Assembly (NCBI GenBank): GCA_002104905.1
Contig: MCFE01000338.1
Coordinates: forward strand, 28,228-92,227
DNA length: 64,000 nt
Direction of reading: 5' to 3'
Source of the DNA: Basidiobolus meristosporus CBS 931.73
Taxonomy: Eukaryota > Basidiobolomycota > Basidiobolomycetes > Basidiobolales > Basidiobolaceae
The translations under genes and the position numbers were made by a program. The notes below the pieces were generated by a model that made no database searches, had not been told where the DNA came from, and saw only the letters and a list, made by a program, of their open reading frames with translations. Of the stretch, positions 43,855 to 54,923 are shown one piece after another; the stretch's first letter is position 1; each line of letters opens with the position of its first letter.

Positions 43855-44207
43855 TGTTGTAAAAATTTGTAATTCCACCTAAATATTCTCCTAACTTAGT
43901 CACTTAGATCATTACCTTCAAATCCTAGAGAATACTGACCAAATTGCTTGTCAGGATTTACTTAGAATATTTTTACCAAAATACCAGGTACCCAGAACAT
44001 GAAAATTTTCATAAGTTGTCCAAACTAGCCCCAAACCTTGCACACATGTTCTTGGGACCTTCCTGTAGCCTATTCTACGTGTCTTGTAGGGACAAGATCA
44101 TGTCAAAGTATAAATACTACTTTTACATTCAATAAATCATTAAGTGAAAACCACATAATCTACTTGTCCTCCAAATCACTTCCTATATCTCAAAGACTCT
44201 AACAACA
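43855..44207 (+). repeat. Copia family A 5' LTR
   Basis: A 353-bp unit TGTTGTAAAAAT...CTAACAACA. It is followed at 44208-44218 by GGTAATGAGCC, the likely primer-binding site, then a gag frame. It contains GTATAAATACT as a probable promoter TATA. Confidence 0.88.
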
Positions 44208-44640
44208 GGTAATGAGCCACAAGCTGTCACTCTCTGCAAGGTCTACAACTGCAATTACTGGAATTTTTCCCTCTGCTGAAAAGTTGGATGGATCTAACTA
44301 CCAAGTGTTGAAGGTGAAGATGAAGATGCTGCTACAAGAAAGAGGCCTTTGGGATATCATCATGGGAGCAGAATGCCCTCCTAAAAATGTGGGAGAGGAA
44401 GCCTTAAAGTACCAGAAGAAAGAACAAAGTGCCTTTAACTGCCTTTGCCTTAATGTTAAGGAAAAATTGCTAATTCAATGCTTAAGAGCAAGGTTGGTGG
44501 TGTTTAGTAGTGAGAACTGCAGCATTTTTCTCAAACTTTTCTGTCTCAGGCCTGTGCAGACCTTTGTTTCTTTCCCTTTCTCTTTTCCTTCACCTTACCA
44601 CTTTCAGGTCCTTCACTACTACTTTGTCTGAGTGCCCCTT
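44208..44640 (+). mobile_element. Copia gag fragment following its LTR
   Basis: After the PBS-like GGTAATGAGCC, a frame from 44212 reads KLDGSNYQVLKVKMKMLLQE, RGLWDIIMGAECPP, the gag/UBN2 N-terminus of Copia elements. Similarity ends near 44495 in unrelated sequence, so the element is truncated. Confidence 0.82.
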
Positions 44641-44970
44641 ATGTTGTGCTATGTTTTTGCCTTGATAAATGCTTCACTGGAGCATCTGCTTCTACTTATC
44701 TGTCCCTTACTGGCACTCTTCTTGCTACATGATGTTTCTTTGCTGCTTATAGTTATTGTTCAGCCATTATTGTGATGAGATCTTGAGGAAGCCACTGATT
44801 TCTGGATCCTGTATCATTGATCTTCAGCCTTTTACAAGCTCTGCTATTCAATGATATCTTCTTACAATACCACTACTAAAAAAAAGTCTGTTTGCTTATT
44901 TGCATATAGCAAAATACACATAAAGTATTTTGAATGCATTCTGCCAGGCCTTTTGTTTCTGACAGTCCTA
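44641..44970. other. Unassigned AT-rich sequence in TE block
   Basis: No coding features and no match recognised elsewhere in the window. Probably eroded repeat. Confidence 0.4.
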
Positions 44971-45396
44971 TGTACAGTAAGAGTCTTGGAGATATTATAA
45001 GTGGTTGGGAGAACAAGTAGATTATGTGGCTTTTATTCAATGATTTACTGAAAGTAAAAGTAGAATTTATACTATTCCATACTGTTGGCAAAATAAGCAT
45101 ATGGAGTATGCCTGGGCAGGCTCCCAGAATATGTGCACAAAGTTTGGGGCTTTTTGGACACCTTTGAGAAATTTAACATCATGGGTACCTGATTTTATGA
45201 AAGATATTTGGGTCCAAGTCTGGGGCTGCCTGGACAACTTTGAGAATTTTCATGTTCTGGGTACCTGATATTTTGAAAAGAACATCTAAGTTAGTCCCAA
45301 CAAGGAATATGGTCAGTATTCTCCAAGATTTGTAGGTGAAGTTCAAAGTAATCAAGTTGGGTGAATATTTAGGTGGAATTGCAAATTTTTATAACA
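44971..45396 (-). repeat. Copia family A LTR, minus orientation, with internal duplication
   Basis: Begins TGTACAGTAAGAGTC and ends ATAACA. It is about 80 bp longer than other copies because a segment (GGGGCT..TGGACA..TTTGAGAA..GGGTACCTGAT) occurs twice, at about 45145-45205 and 45222-45285. Confidence 0.75.
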
Positions 45397-45467
45397 CTCT
45401 GGTACACCAGCCTTGAGATGATGGCATGCTGGACTTCTTGCAGCCTCTTCAATATTAGCCATGTATC

Positions 45468-45815
45468 TGTTGTAAGAGTCTTGGAGATATTAGAAGTGAT
45501 TGGGAGAACAAGTAGATTATGTGGTTTCACTTAATGATTTATTGAATGTAAAAGTAGTATTTATACTTTTACCTGGTCTTGGCATTACAAACATGTAGAA
45601 TAGGCTAAGGAAGGTCCCAAGAGCATGTGTGCAAAGTTTGGGGCTGTCTGGACAACTGTGAGAATTTTCATGTTCTGGGTACCTGGTATTTTGGTGAAAA
45701 TATTCTAAGTAAATCCTGACAAGGAATTTGGTCAGTATTCTCTAGGACTTGAAGGTAATGATCTAAGTGACTAAGTTAGGTGAATATTTAGGTGGAAATA
45801 CAAATTTTTACAACA
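45468..45815 (-). repeat. Copia family A 3' LTR, minus orientation
   Basis: 348 bp, TGTTGTAAGAG...TTTACAACA, directly adjoining the Copia RNase H remnant at 45816. This is the 3' LTR of that fragment. Confidence 0.88.
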
Positions 45816-46378
45816 CTCCCACTCAGCTAAATGTTCATACTGACTAGTCCTAATTTTGACCTAAGATATTCAAACTTGTCTCTAGCTAATGGTTTGGTAA
45901 ATATATCTGCAATCATTTCATCTGTAGGACAGTAAGCTAAGCTAAATAAGTTATTCTCTATAGCTTCACATATGAAATGATGTCTAATATCTATGTGCTT
46001 AGTTCTAGCATGAAAAGTTGGATTTCTACCTAATTGTATACATCCTTGATTATCTTGAAATAAAGTAATAGGTGTTTTTTGACATAGACCTAAATCTGTA
46101 AACAGCTTTCTTAACCACATTGCTTCTTTTATAGCTTCACAGGCTGCCATATACTCTGCCTCTGTGGTGGAAAGTGCTACGGTTGGTTGCTTTCTTGAAT
46201 TCCATGAAATTGCTCCTTTACAGTAAAGAAAGGTGTATCCTGTGGTGGATCTTCTGTCTTCCAAATTTTGTCCCCAGTCAGCATCAGAGTATCCTACAAG
46301 ATCCTGTTCTGAATCCTTGTAAGTGTATCTTAAGCAGATGCCTGCAGTTCCTTTTAAATATCTAATTATTCTTATGAA
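45816..46378 (-). mobile_element. Copia RNase H C-terminal fragment (family A)
   Basis: The open frame at 45827..46264 reads EDRRSTTGYTFLYCKGAISW, NSRKQPTVALSTTEAEYMAA, FQDNQGCIQLGRNP, RTKHIDIRHHFICEAIENN, MIADIFTKPLARDKFE. These are the conserved end of Ty1/Copia RNase H. It is intact over this stretch and is the best-preserved copy here. The upstream pol is missing and the sequence flips orientation at about 46379. Confidence 0.9.
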
Positions 46379-46608
46379 AATTCAAGAAAGCAACTGACCG
46401 TAGCACTTTCTACCACAGAGGAAGAGTATATGGCAGCCTGTGAAGCTGGAAAAGAAGCAATGTGGCTAAGAAAGCTTTTAACAGATTAAGGCCTATATCA
46501 AAAAACATCTATTAACTTATTTCAAGATAATCAAGGTTGTACTTTTGATCAATAAATTTCCAAGTTTATAACATATATATTCTCTAGTTCTCCACACCAC
46601 CTCCAATA
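46379..46608 (+). mobile_element. Copia RNase H fragment in plus orientation plus shared junction block
   Basis: 46379-46535 is a plus-strand copy of part of the RNase H frame (TTCAAGAAAGCAACTGACCG onward), abutting its inverted neighbour. 46537-46608 repeats the junction block of 43795-43854. Confidence 0.75.
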
Positions 46609-46957
46609 TGTTGTAAAAATTTGTAATTCCACCTAAATATTCTCCTAACTTAGTCACTTAGATCATTACCTTCAAGTCCTAGAGAATACTGACCAAATTT
46701 GTTGTCAAGATTTACTTAGAATATTTTCACCAAAATAACAGGTACCCAGAACATGAAAATTCTCAAAGCTGTCCAAACAGCCCCAGACTTGGCACACATG
46801 TTCTTGGGACCTTCCTTAACCTATTCTACATGTTTGTTATGCCAATGCCAGGTAAAAGTATAAATACTACTTTTACATTCAATAAATCATTAAGCAAAAA
46901 CTGCATAATGTACTTGTTCTCCCAATCACTTCCAATATCTCCAAGACTCTTACAACA
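46609..46957 (+). repeat. Copia family A LTR, plus orientation
   Basis: 349 bp, TGTTGTAAAAAT...CTTACAACA. It is very close to 43855-44207 and is preceded by the same 60-70 bp junction block, so the two loci share a duplicated segment. Confidence 0.88.
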
Positions 46958-47439
46958 GTTTTCATGTGCCGCTGTGCCAGGAACTGAGGATAATCCAAAT
47001 CAGGTGTAAATGACAAAACCTTATTTGACCCAATATAGGTCATTTCTTTTACCTCATATAGGGTCTATATGATGGTAGTAACTGTCCCTGAGCCAAATAG
47101 AGACATATAGTGAAGTTGTCTAAATTAATTAGACTTTTGCCCAAAAATAATGAAACTCCAGATCTGCCATAAATGACAAATCCTTGACTGGGCCAAAAGA
47201 GGGTCCATTTTGCTCAAATAAGATGCATTAGATAGCCCAGAGACTATATATCATTATTACATTCTGACAATCAAAATTATTCATGAGAAATAAATATGAT
47301 GACTCTATAAAAAGGCCATCACAAACTATAAGTGCTGTGACTAAGTGGTACCAATCCCATCAGGCACTGTGCAAAGACTGTCAGAGAGTATTTGCACCCC
47401 AGATTTCACAAAAAACTTAGTATTCAAGTGCATGGTATG
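46958..47439. other. Unassigned sequence in TE block
   Basis: About 480 bases with no coding features. It includes ATAATGAAACTCCAG-type AT-rich sequence and no repeat match that I can see. Confidence 0.4.
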
Positions 47440-48660
47440 TCAAATTTGACTTCAATTCCAAGAAAATAGCTCAATTTTCCAACATCATTCATCTCAAACT
47501 TGCTGAAGAGATCTGATTTTGTCTGTTTAAGTGCCTGGGGTCAATTGTTGCTATTACTAGACTGTCCACATAAGTAACTAGGGTGATGACACCCTTTTAG
47601 GCTGTTTCACATATGTACTGGGATCTGCAGTGCTACAGATGAACCAAATTTCTCTAGATATTTATCAATCTGGCTATACTATGCTCTAGGTGCCTGCTTA
47701 AGCTCATACAACAATTTCCCAAGTCTGCACACCTTATGGGGGCCTTCTGTACTGATAAAACTGTCTGGTTGCACCATATACAGTTTCTTGTCAATCCTGA
47801 TCTAGAAAGACTGTTTTGACATCCATTTGGTACGGTTGTCCATTTTTACCATGTACATGGTAAGTTACATCCCTGGATAATTTTGGCAAGAAGTAGTAGT
47901 AAATCCTTAGAGTGCCCATTAGTAATGTTAGTGGAATCCCATCACTTCTCTTGCCACAACTTCACATCTTTCAGCAGTAGATGGATTACTAGGCTTGCTT
48001 GGCTCCATTGTTACAAGTCTTGGTATAAGAGTTGTATAGGAATAGGGAGTTTAGCTAGTATTGTATTCATTAAAACTTGAACTGATCTTTATTGAGATTC
48101 CAGCAGCTCCTTGTATACATTTTGCCAGATCAATTGCTGACTAATTGTATTTCCTAATGTAGGCTGAGGCTGATGACTCATTTAATTGCATCATCATCAC
48201 CCAATAAGATCCTACTTAATATATCTATTTCTGTCTGATAAGGATCTGCTGATTCATTTGCTGACTAATGTTACTGATTTGATAGATAATACTGATACAC
48301 TGATAACCTAAACAAATAACTAATTGATTTGACTAAAAACTGATCTAACTTAAACATTCAAGCAGCTGATCATAACACCATAAAGTATCCTTGGCATTTG
48401 TCTCAATGGGTGCTGTCTCATTGCATATTGGGATGTGACCAGGCTCATATGTAATTCTGTTGTTAGGGGCAATAGGATCACAAAGGTAATAATGCAGACC
48501 CCTCAGGCTCTCAGTCCAGTTGGCATCTGGGAATCTCTGTGGAGCCTTAGCTGCAGACTGACAATAATGATGAGGCAGATGACAATGTAGCAAAAGTAGT
48601 ACATTCAGTTGAAAACCAGCAAGTGGCTGTCATAACATCACCACCACCTACAATAGCAAG
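47440..48660 (-). mobile_element. Copia family B reverse transcriptase fragment, interrupted by a solo Gypsy LTR
   Basis: The minus strand matches 53850-54520, which encodes Copia RT pieces (KLSRDVTYHVHGKNGQPYQM; FGKLLYELKQAPRAWYNRI). Frames here are broken. The similarity is interrupted at 48009-48377 by an LTR and resumes directly after it (AGTATCCTTGGC). Confidence 0.8.
48009..48377 (-). repeat. Solo Gypsy LTR with CCAT target-site duplication
   Basis: A 369-bp unit TGTTACAAGTC...CATAACA, related to the LTRs of the Gypsy element at 54924-62700. Flanks read ...GGCTCCAT before and CCATAAAG after, a 4-bp duplication. The homologous uninterrupted site is at 54430-54440 (GACTCCATGGAGTATCC). 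Confidence 0.88.
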
Positions 48661-49220
48661 TACGTTGTTGGCTCATACCAAAGAATCAATGAGGTAATTA
48701 GGTGCAGTGGCTGATAGGATAGATGCAATGGCCCCAAGAAAACAGGAAATAGTCCAGAAGCAGGATGAGCACATAGAAGTTGTAGAGCAATCAATATCCC
48801 AGGTAGGGAAAGCAGTATCTTTGCTGCAAAGAAGGAACTTGAGTAGCCCAATGTCACAGCTACAAATTGAGCCATTGCCCAATGAAACAGCAGAGGAACA
48901 CTGTAGAGTCTTTGAAGTGCAACAACAGTGGCCAAAGATGAAGCCCATAGAAAAATCTATCACAGCATAGGAGGGAGACAATGTGGTGTTTATACAAGAG
49001 CCTAAAAATCAAAGGGCATTGAAGATCTGTGAAGCTGTTGAGTGCATGATGAAGAGTGGGTTAATATTCAAGTGGCTGTTGGTAGTCTAGTGTGCCATCA
49101 CACCAGGGGAACACTAGGAACTCAAGGTCAAGCAGAATGTGCTTGACTTGCTCCATGAGCATTATTCTGGATTCAAACAAGCAAACAGATTTTGGGCCAG
49201 CATTGGTATGCTGAGACAGT
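48661..49220. other. Unassigned TE-block sequence with a weak ORF
   Basis: A plus-strand frame at 48707..48970 (87 aa; Gln-rich, KQEIVQKQDEHIEVVEQ) might be a non-autonomous element gag-like remnant. No family is recognised. Confidence 0.3.
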
Positions 49221-49953
49221 AGACTTGTCCCATTGGATAGTGCCACATTGAGCCATGAGTGCCAAATGATGCCATAGTGTGCCAGAGAGGCCAATTGAGC
49301 CTCTACCTGGCCACAGAGTGTGAAACATAGCTCCGCATCTTCATGCAAAGAGCCCCTATGTTTCACCCATTGTGTTGGAGAAAATCCATTTTTTGACCTT
49401 TTTTTTTGGATCAATGTAGCTCAGGATGTGTTAGAGCACAAGCAGATTGAAGATATGCATCTGGTACTCAATACCCATGGCACTCTGAATCTAGCTCCTG
49501 TAGCTTGTATCATGTCACAAAAATGAATGGCGCTGTCTTGGTCCACTGGTACTATCTGGCACTATAAGTGCTTTGTATAGATCTTACTTTAGGGCTAATA
49601 TTTAAATATAGTGCCAGATAGTACCAGTGGACCAAGACAGTGCCATTCATTTTTGTGACATGATACAAGCTACAGGAGCTAGATTCAGAGTGCCATGGGT
49701 ATTGAGTACCAGATGCATATCTTCAATCTGCTTGTGCTCTGACACATCCTGAGCTACATTGATCCACAAAAAAAGGTCAAAAAATGGATTTTCTCCTGCG
49801 CAATGGGTGAAACACAGGGGCTGCTTTACATGAAGATGCAGAGCTATGTTTCACACTCTGTGGCCTAGTATAGGCTCACTTGACCTCTCTGGCACACTAT
49901 GGCATCATTTGGCACTCATGGCTCAATGTGGCACTATCCAGCGGAACAAGTCT
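49221..49953. repeat. Long inverted repeat, about 346-bp arms, 40-bp loop
   Basis: Left arm 49221-49566 and right arm 49607-49953 are near-perfect reverse complements, running from AGACTTGTCC inward to GGTACTATCTGGCACTATA. They differ at scattered positions (for example a short indel near GAGAGG). The loop is 49567-49606. A single copy of the outer half of an arm recurs at about 63796-63972. A transcript through it would fold into a dsRNA of about 340 bp. Confidence 0.93.
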
Positions 49954-50024
49954 AGTATCTTAAGCATAGCAGATACTATCAAAGGCAGAAAAAAAAGGTG
50001 CAATGGCCAAAAACCAGCAGCTTA

Positions 50025-50423
50025 CTCAAGAGCCTGTTACAAGCAGGGCCAAAAGCTCCAAACAAGTGTCAAAGATACATCTGGTAGCTGGAAAAGTACT
50101 AATAAGAGAAAAGCAGGCAGACACAGAGGCACCAGCACAACATTGACCAAGGAAAAAGTGTAGTTCCACTCAAGAAGCACTCAGTCAGAGTAGCAGTGAA
50201 GGACCTAGCAGTGATAAAAACAAGCAGCTAGCTCAGGAGCCATCATAATATGGGCTGAGAGGTCAAATAAGCAGGAAAGAAGCGTCAGGTTGTCTGCCCA
50301 GGGCCAGCAAGGGACAAGCAGTCCACAACAGATGCATCAAAGCAGCATTTATCAAGGAGGAAATGTAGTTCAATATAAGAAGCACTCAGAAAAAGTAGTA
50401 GTGGAAGACCTGGCAGTTATCAA
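50025..50423. repeat. Two diverged direct repeats of about 195-205 bp
   Basis: Units at about 50025-50217 and 50218-50423 share an opening (AGCAGCT.ACTCA.GAGCC), a middle and a closing stretch (AAGAAGCACTCAG...AGTAG.AGTG.A.GACCT.GCAGT). They differ by many substitutions and indels. Confidence 0.7.
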
Positions 50424-50750
50424 GCAAAAGGTAAAGGGAAAAAAGTCTACCTAAGCTAGAGACAGGGAAGTGTGGGAAAAAAGCTGAAGTTCTTGCCCAG
50501 TAATTCTACAAACATGGAGCAGACTGAATCCCATCATAGCTAAGAAGAATTACCCACACAAAAACAGCTATCTTCATAGGAGCTGGAAGCACAGCCAGTT
50601 GAGTTACACCCCAGTGAGGTAGATGAGTTTGCAGAGAGAAGGCATTTTGTCTGCCACAGTCTCCATGACTTCTGTTGTTGGCAGAGTGAAGATTGTTGAC
50701 ATATCAGCCTATTTTGTGTCATTCAGCAGCTGAAGATTTACTCAACAATT
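50424..50750. other. Unassigned TE-block sequence
   Basis: No recognisable coding content. It follows on from the direct repeats and may contain a further decayed unit. Confidence 0.35.
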
Positions 50751-53160
50751 CTAGACTAATCTTGGTCACTGTAGGACTGACTTACAGTCTAATATGCCAC
50801 TTTCTACAGATTTAGGATCCTATGACCATTCCTATGTAGTCAAAATCAAATTAGCAATTTTACCAGACATTATGTACTAGCCCTGAAACTGCTACAGAAT
50901 GCTCCTGAATATTGAGAAACCCTCCTTACTTAGCAATGCAGTTGTATTACTTCTACAAAGGTATAAATACTGAACTTCTTCCAGAACACAACAAAAGTTA
51001 AAATCTTTTTGCTATTTCTTGAGAAATTCCTTTCCATCATTTCTTAAATTGCAACAGGTTATGAGCCCCAATTGCATTAATCTATTCTGAAGATGACCTC
51101 TACCATCAAACTGAACAATACAAACATCTTCCCTGTAAAGCAGAGGCTTGATGTGAAGAACTACATATTTTAGAGAATTAAGCAGCAGATCCACCTTGAG
51201 GAAAGAAAGCCTTGAATATATATATATAGTAACAGGAGAAGTAGTTCAGCCTAAAGTAAACAGCAGAAGTGGTGAAGTTTCAAGAGGAGAAAGGCCTTTA
51301 ATGCCCTATGTATCAATGTGCAAGATTCCTTCATGGGACAAATCCATGCTTCAATTACTGCCAAAGCAGCATGGGAATTTCTAGAGAAGATCTTTAGAGC
51401 AAAGTCAGTATCAAGCAAGCCTTATTTAAAACAAAAGTTATACAACATGAGGAAGAAGTCAGATGATAACATGCTACAACTCATTACTAGCATGGAGACA
51501 CTTGCAGAAGAACTTTATAGCTTTAATACTGGTGTGGATGATGAAGAAAAGATACTCTGTCTGCTTTGCAGCATATCATACAAGTATGAGCCACTCATAC
51601 TTTGTTTTGAAAGCAGAGAAGACAATTTGACCTTAGAATTTGTCAAAGGAAGATCTCTCCATGAACAGATCAGATGTAATGATCAAGCAGAGATAATTAA
51701 AGAAAATGCTTTATTCAGCTCAGAAAGACACCCAGAAAAGATGGGAAAGCAACAAAATTGATGAGAACCTGGTTGCTGTAACTACTGTAAGAAGCCAGGA
51801 TGCCGGGCAAAAGAATGCAAGAAGAAACAAGCAAACAAGAAACAGAAACCAAAGCAGGCAAACCATCTAAATATTGATGACAAGTAATTTGTAACTGTAC
51901 AACAGAGCTGACCAGATTAATGAGTAGTATGTTGACTTTAGAGCATCACAGCATATTTGCAGTATAAAGGAGGGGATCAGTAACTTAAAGTCTATTCTCA
52001 TAAAAGAGTCTATCCGGGAGATAACTCTGCACTGGAAGCTACTACCAGTAGGTCTATACAGATAAATATAAGTGATATCTCCAGGGCAACAGCAGCAAAA
52101 CTGACTGACATACTCTATGTGCCAGGAAGAGCTAAATACCTATTCTGAGTTGGTAATGCAACTATTAAAGGACTTAAATTTGTTTTTGCTAAGCTGAGCT
52201 GCTCAATAGTGACTGTAAATGAACAAAGAAAAAGTAGCTTTGGGGATCACAGTTCACAATATGTAAAAGTTACGATGCAAAATCATTATTCCTGAGTATG
52301 TCATAATTTCTGAAACTGATGAAACTTACTGGCAGATATGGCGTAGGAGGCTAGGATGCATTGGGGAGCAGAAAATGAGCCAATTGATAAAATATCAGCT
52401 TGTTTTGGGCCTAAATTACTCAACTCCAATCAAATCTAGTGTCTGTAAGATATGTTTACATGGCAAACAAGCTAGGCAACATTTCAAGAGCTCAGTTGGC
52501 ATTAACACCACCAAAATACTGACTATTGTACACCCAGATATATGTTAGCCCATGAGAAAACCATCCTTTGGAGCCAAGAGATACTTGATGACATTTATTG
52601 ATGACAAGACAAGATATACATGGGTGTACCTCCTCTTAACAAAGGAAGAGGCTTTAGAGATGTTTGAGCAACTCAAGAAAATGGCAGAAACACAAGCTGG
52701 GTGTAAATCAAAGGTACTTTGAAGTGACAATGGAGGGGAATACTACTCAAAAGAGTTTACAAAATACTGCTCATCACTGGTTTACTTCCACAAACCACTG
52801 TTCAACATAGTCCACAGCAAAATGGAGTAGCAGAACATGCAAATAAAATAAAAAGATAGGAAGATTTATGCTACATGATAAGGAAATTGACAACAGGTTA
52901 TGAGCTGAATCTGTTGTTACCATGGTATACGTCAGGAATAGATGCCCAACAATATCACTATGTGGTTCTACACTGTTTGAAGCATATAGGGCCACAAACC
53001 ATACCTCCAGCATCTCAGGATCTTTGGAAGTGACATCTTTCATCACATCTCTGACAAAAAAAGCCCAAAGTTAGAGCCAAAGAGTAGGAATGGGATCTTT
53101 CTTGAATATTGTGAGGATACTGAAAGGTATAGAGTGTATGATGGCAAAAATTAGAGGCCG
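50751..53160 (+). mobile_element. Copia family B 5' half: LTR end, PBS, gag, protease, integrase (all broken)
   Basis: The LTR appears to end GCAACA at about 51057, followed by GGTTATGAGCCCCAATTG, a Copia-type primer-binding site. The gag frame 51318..51761 (AWEFLEKIFRAKS, YLKQKLYNMRKKSDDNMLQL) leads to a zinc knuckle near 51780 (CYYCKKPGCRAKECKKK-like) and a decayed protease. The pre-integrase segment is near 52330 (WRRRLGCIG), with the integrase around 52545-52760 (YLMTFIDDKTRYTWVYL and SDNGGEYYSKEFT). Stops and shifts interrupt every domain. It breaks at about 53160, where the strand of the homology reverses. Confidence 0.82.
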
Positions 53161-54660
53161 CTTACCTCACAAAGTGGTGTTGAGTATTTATGTGCTTAGT
53201 TCTTGAATGATTAGTAAAATTCCTAGCCAATGAGTCACAACTCTGATTATCATTTTGAATACATGTTGTTTCATGTGATTTAATGCCTAAGTCTGAAAAT
53301 AATTTTTGTAGCCATATAGCCTCCTTAATTGCTTCAGAAGCAGCCATAAATTTAGCTTCAGCTGTATATAAGGCCACAGTTTGTTGTTTTTGCAGTTCCA
53401 AGTAATAGCTGCACCAGCTTAAAGTTATACATACCCTGTGGTAGAGCATCTGTGAATCAGATGCCTACCCAGCTCTGAATCATTATAACTATCTAATTTT
53501 GGCCTATTAGCTGCTGCAGAGTACTCCAGTACCACATTTACGGTACAATGTAGATATCTGAAAATCCGCTTAACTGCTTTAATTTGATCTGATCCATAAT
53601 TCTGCATGAGTTGACTGACAATTCCAGCTACTAATGCAACATCTGGATGTGTAGACACCATCATGTACATCTGACTACCAACCATTGATTGATAGGGAAA
53701 GTTCTGGTCCATATTTGAGTCTTTTTGACTTAAAACTGGTTGAGATTTGCTCCATTTTAGATTATGGTCCATTGTGGTAGCTGCAGGTCTGCAAATTTCA
53801 TTTTGCAGCATCTAAGAATGTCCCTGATGTACTTAGACTGATTGAGAACAATATTATGCATAGGTTTGTCAAATTTGACTTCAATTCCGAGAAAATAGCT
53901 CAATTTTCCAGCATCATTCATCTCAAGCTTGGTGAAGAGATCTGATTTTGTCTGTTTAAGTGCCTGCTAGTCACTTGTTGCTATTACTTGTTTGACCACA
54001 TGAACAACTAGGGTGATGACACCCTTTTAAGCTGCTTCACATGCATACTGGGATCTGCAGTGCTACAAATGAACCAAATTTTTGTTAGATATGTATCAAT
54101 CCTGTTATACCATGCTCTAGGTGCCTGCTTAAGCTCATACAACAATTTCCCAAATCTGCACATCTTGTGGGGGCCTTCTGTACTGGTAAAACTGTCTGAT
54201 TGCGCCATATATAGTTTCTTGCAAATCCTGATCTAGAAAGACTATTTTGACATCCATTTGGTATGGTTGTCCATTTTTACCATGTACATGGTAAGTTACA
54301 TCCCTGGATAATTTTGGCAAGAAGTTGTAGTAAGTCCTTATAGTGCCCATTAGTAAAGTTAGTAGAAGCCCATCACTTCTCTTGCCACAACTTCACATCT
54401 TTCAGCAGTAGATGGATTACTGGGCTTACTTGACTCCATGGAGTATCCTTGGCTTTTTTTTCCATGGATGTTGTCTCATTGCATAATGTGACATAGCCAG
54501 GTTCATGTAGGGTACTATTTCAAGGGAATAAAGGCTCACGCTCCATCAGTGAGTCTGCTTCTTCAGCACCATCACTCTGATTGTCATATTCAGAAAGCTG
54601 GGGTGAGCCTAAAGGCATCACAAAATAATCTGGCTCAGATTGCACAAGGTAACAAGTCTA
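53161..54660 (-). mobile_element. Copia family B 3' half (RT and RNase H), inverted relative to its neighbour
   Basis: Minus-strand frames: 54135..54350 (RDVTYHVHGKNGQPYQMDVK), 54008..54208 (KLLYELKQAPRAWYNRIDTY), 53425..53811 (PYQSMVGSQMYMMVSTHPDV, the connection domain) and 53162..53449 (QQTVALYTAEAKFMAASEAI, ARNFTNHSRTKHINTQHHF). Order is correct for a minus-strand Copia pol with frameshifts. Together with 50751-53160 it looks like one family broken by an inversion. Confidence 0.85.
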
Positions 54661-54923
54661 GCTAGGTGCCAATATAGAAGTATCAAGTGGTCAGCAAGAT
54701 ATTGCTGCTACAGCAGTGAACTATCCTCTGTATATACCTACCAATATGCTGAATGTCTTTAGAGATCAAAATGAATGCTCTACTCTCATTCTGAAGTGAC
54801 TAAATATCTCATTGTTGTGCTTCTGCTTCCTGCTAGGCATAACATTCCTTGACTTCCTATGAACTGTAATACATCCTGATCTCCAGCAATCCTCTCCTAT
54901 ATGAGCTAAGGCTGCCATACATT
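54661..54923. other. Unassigned sequence beside Gypsy LTR
   Basis: About 260 bases with no recognised content. Confidence 0.35.

Noticed and set aside
47880-48080. Plus-strand ORF of 65 codons
   Set aside because: It crosses the left boundary of the solo LTR and is antisense to the Copia RT fragment.
49061-49414. 117-codon minus-strand ORF overlapping the left arm of the inverted repeat
   Set aside because: Low-similarity composition. A similar ORF on the plus strand in the right arm and at 63635 simply mirrors the repeat.
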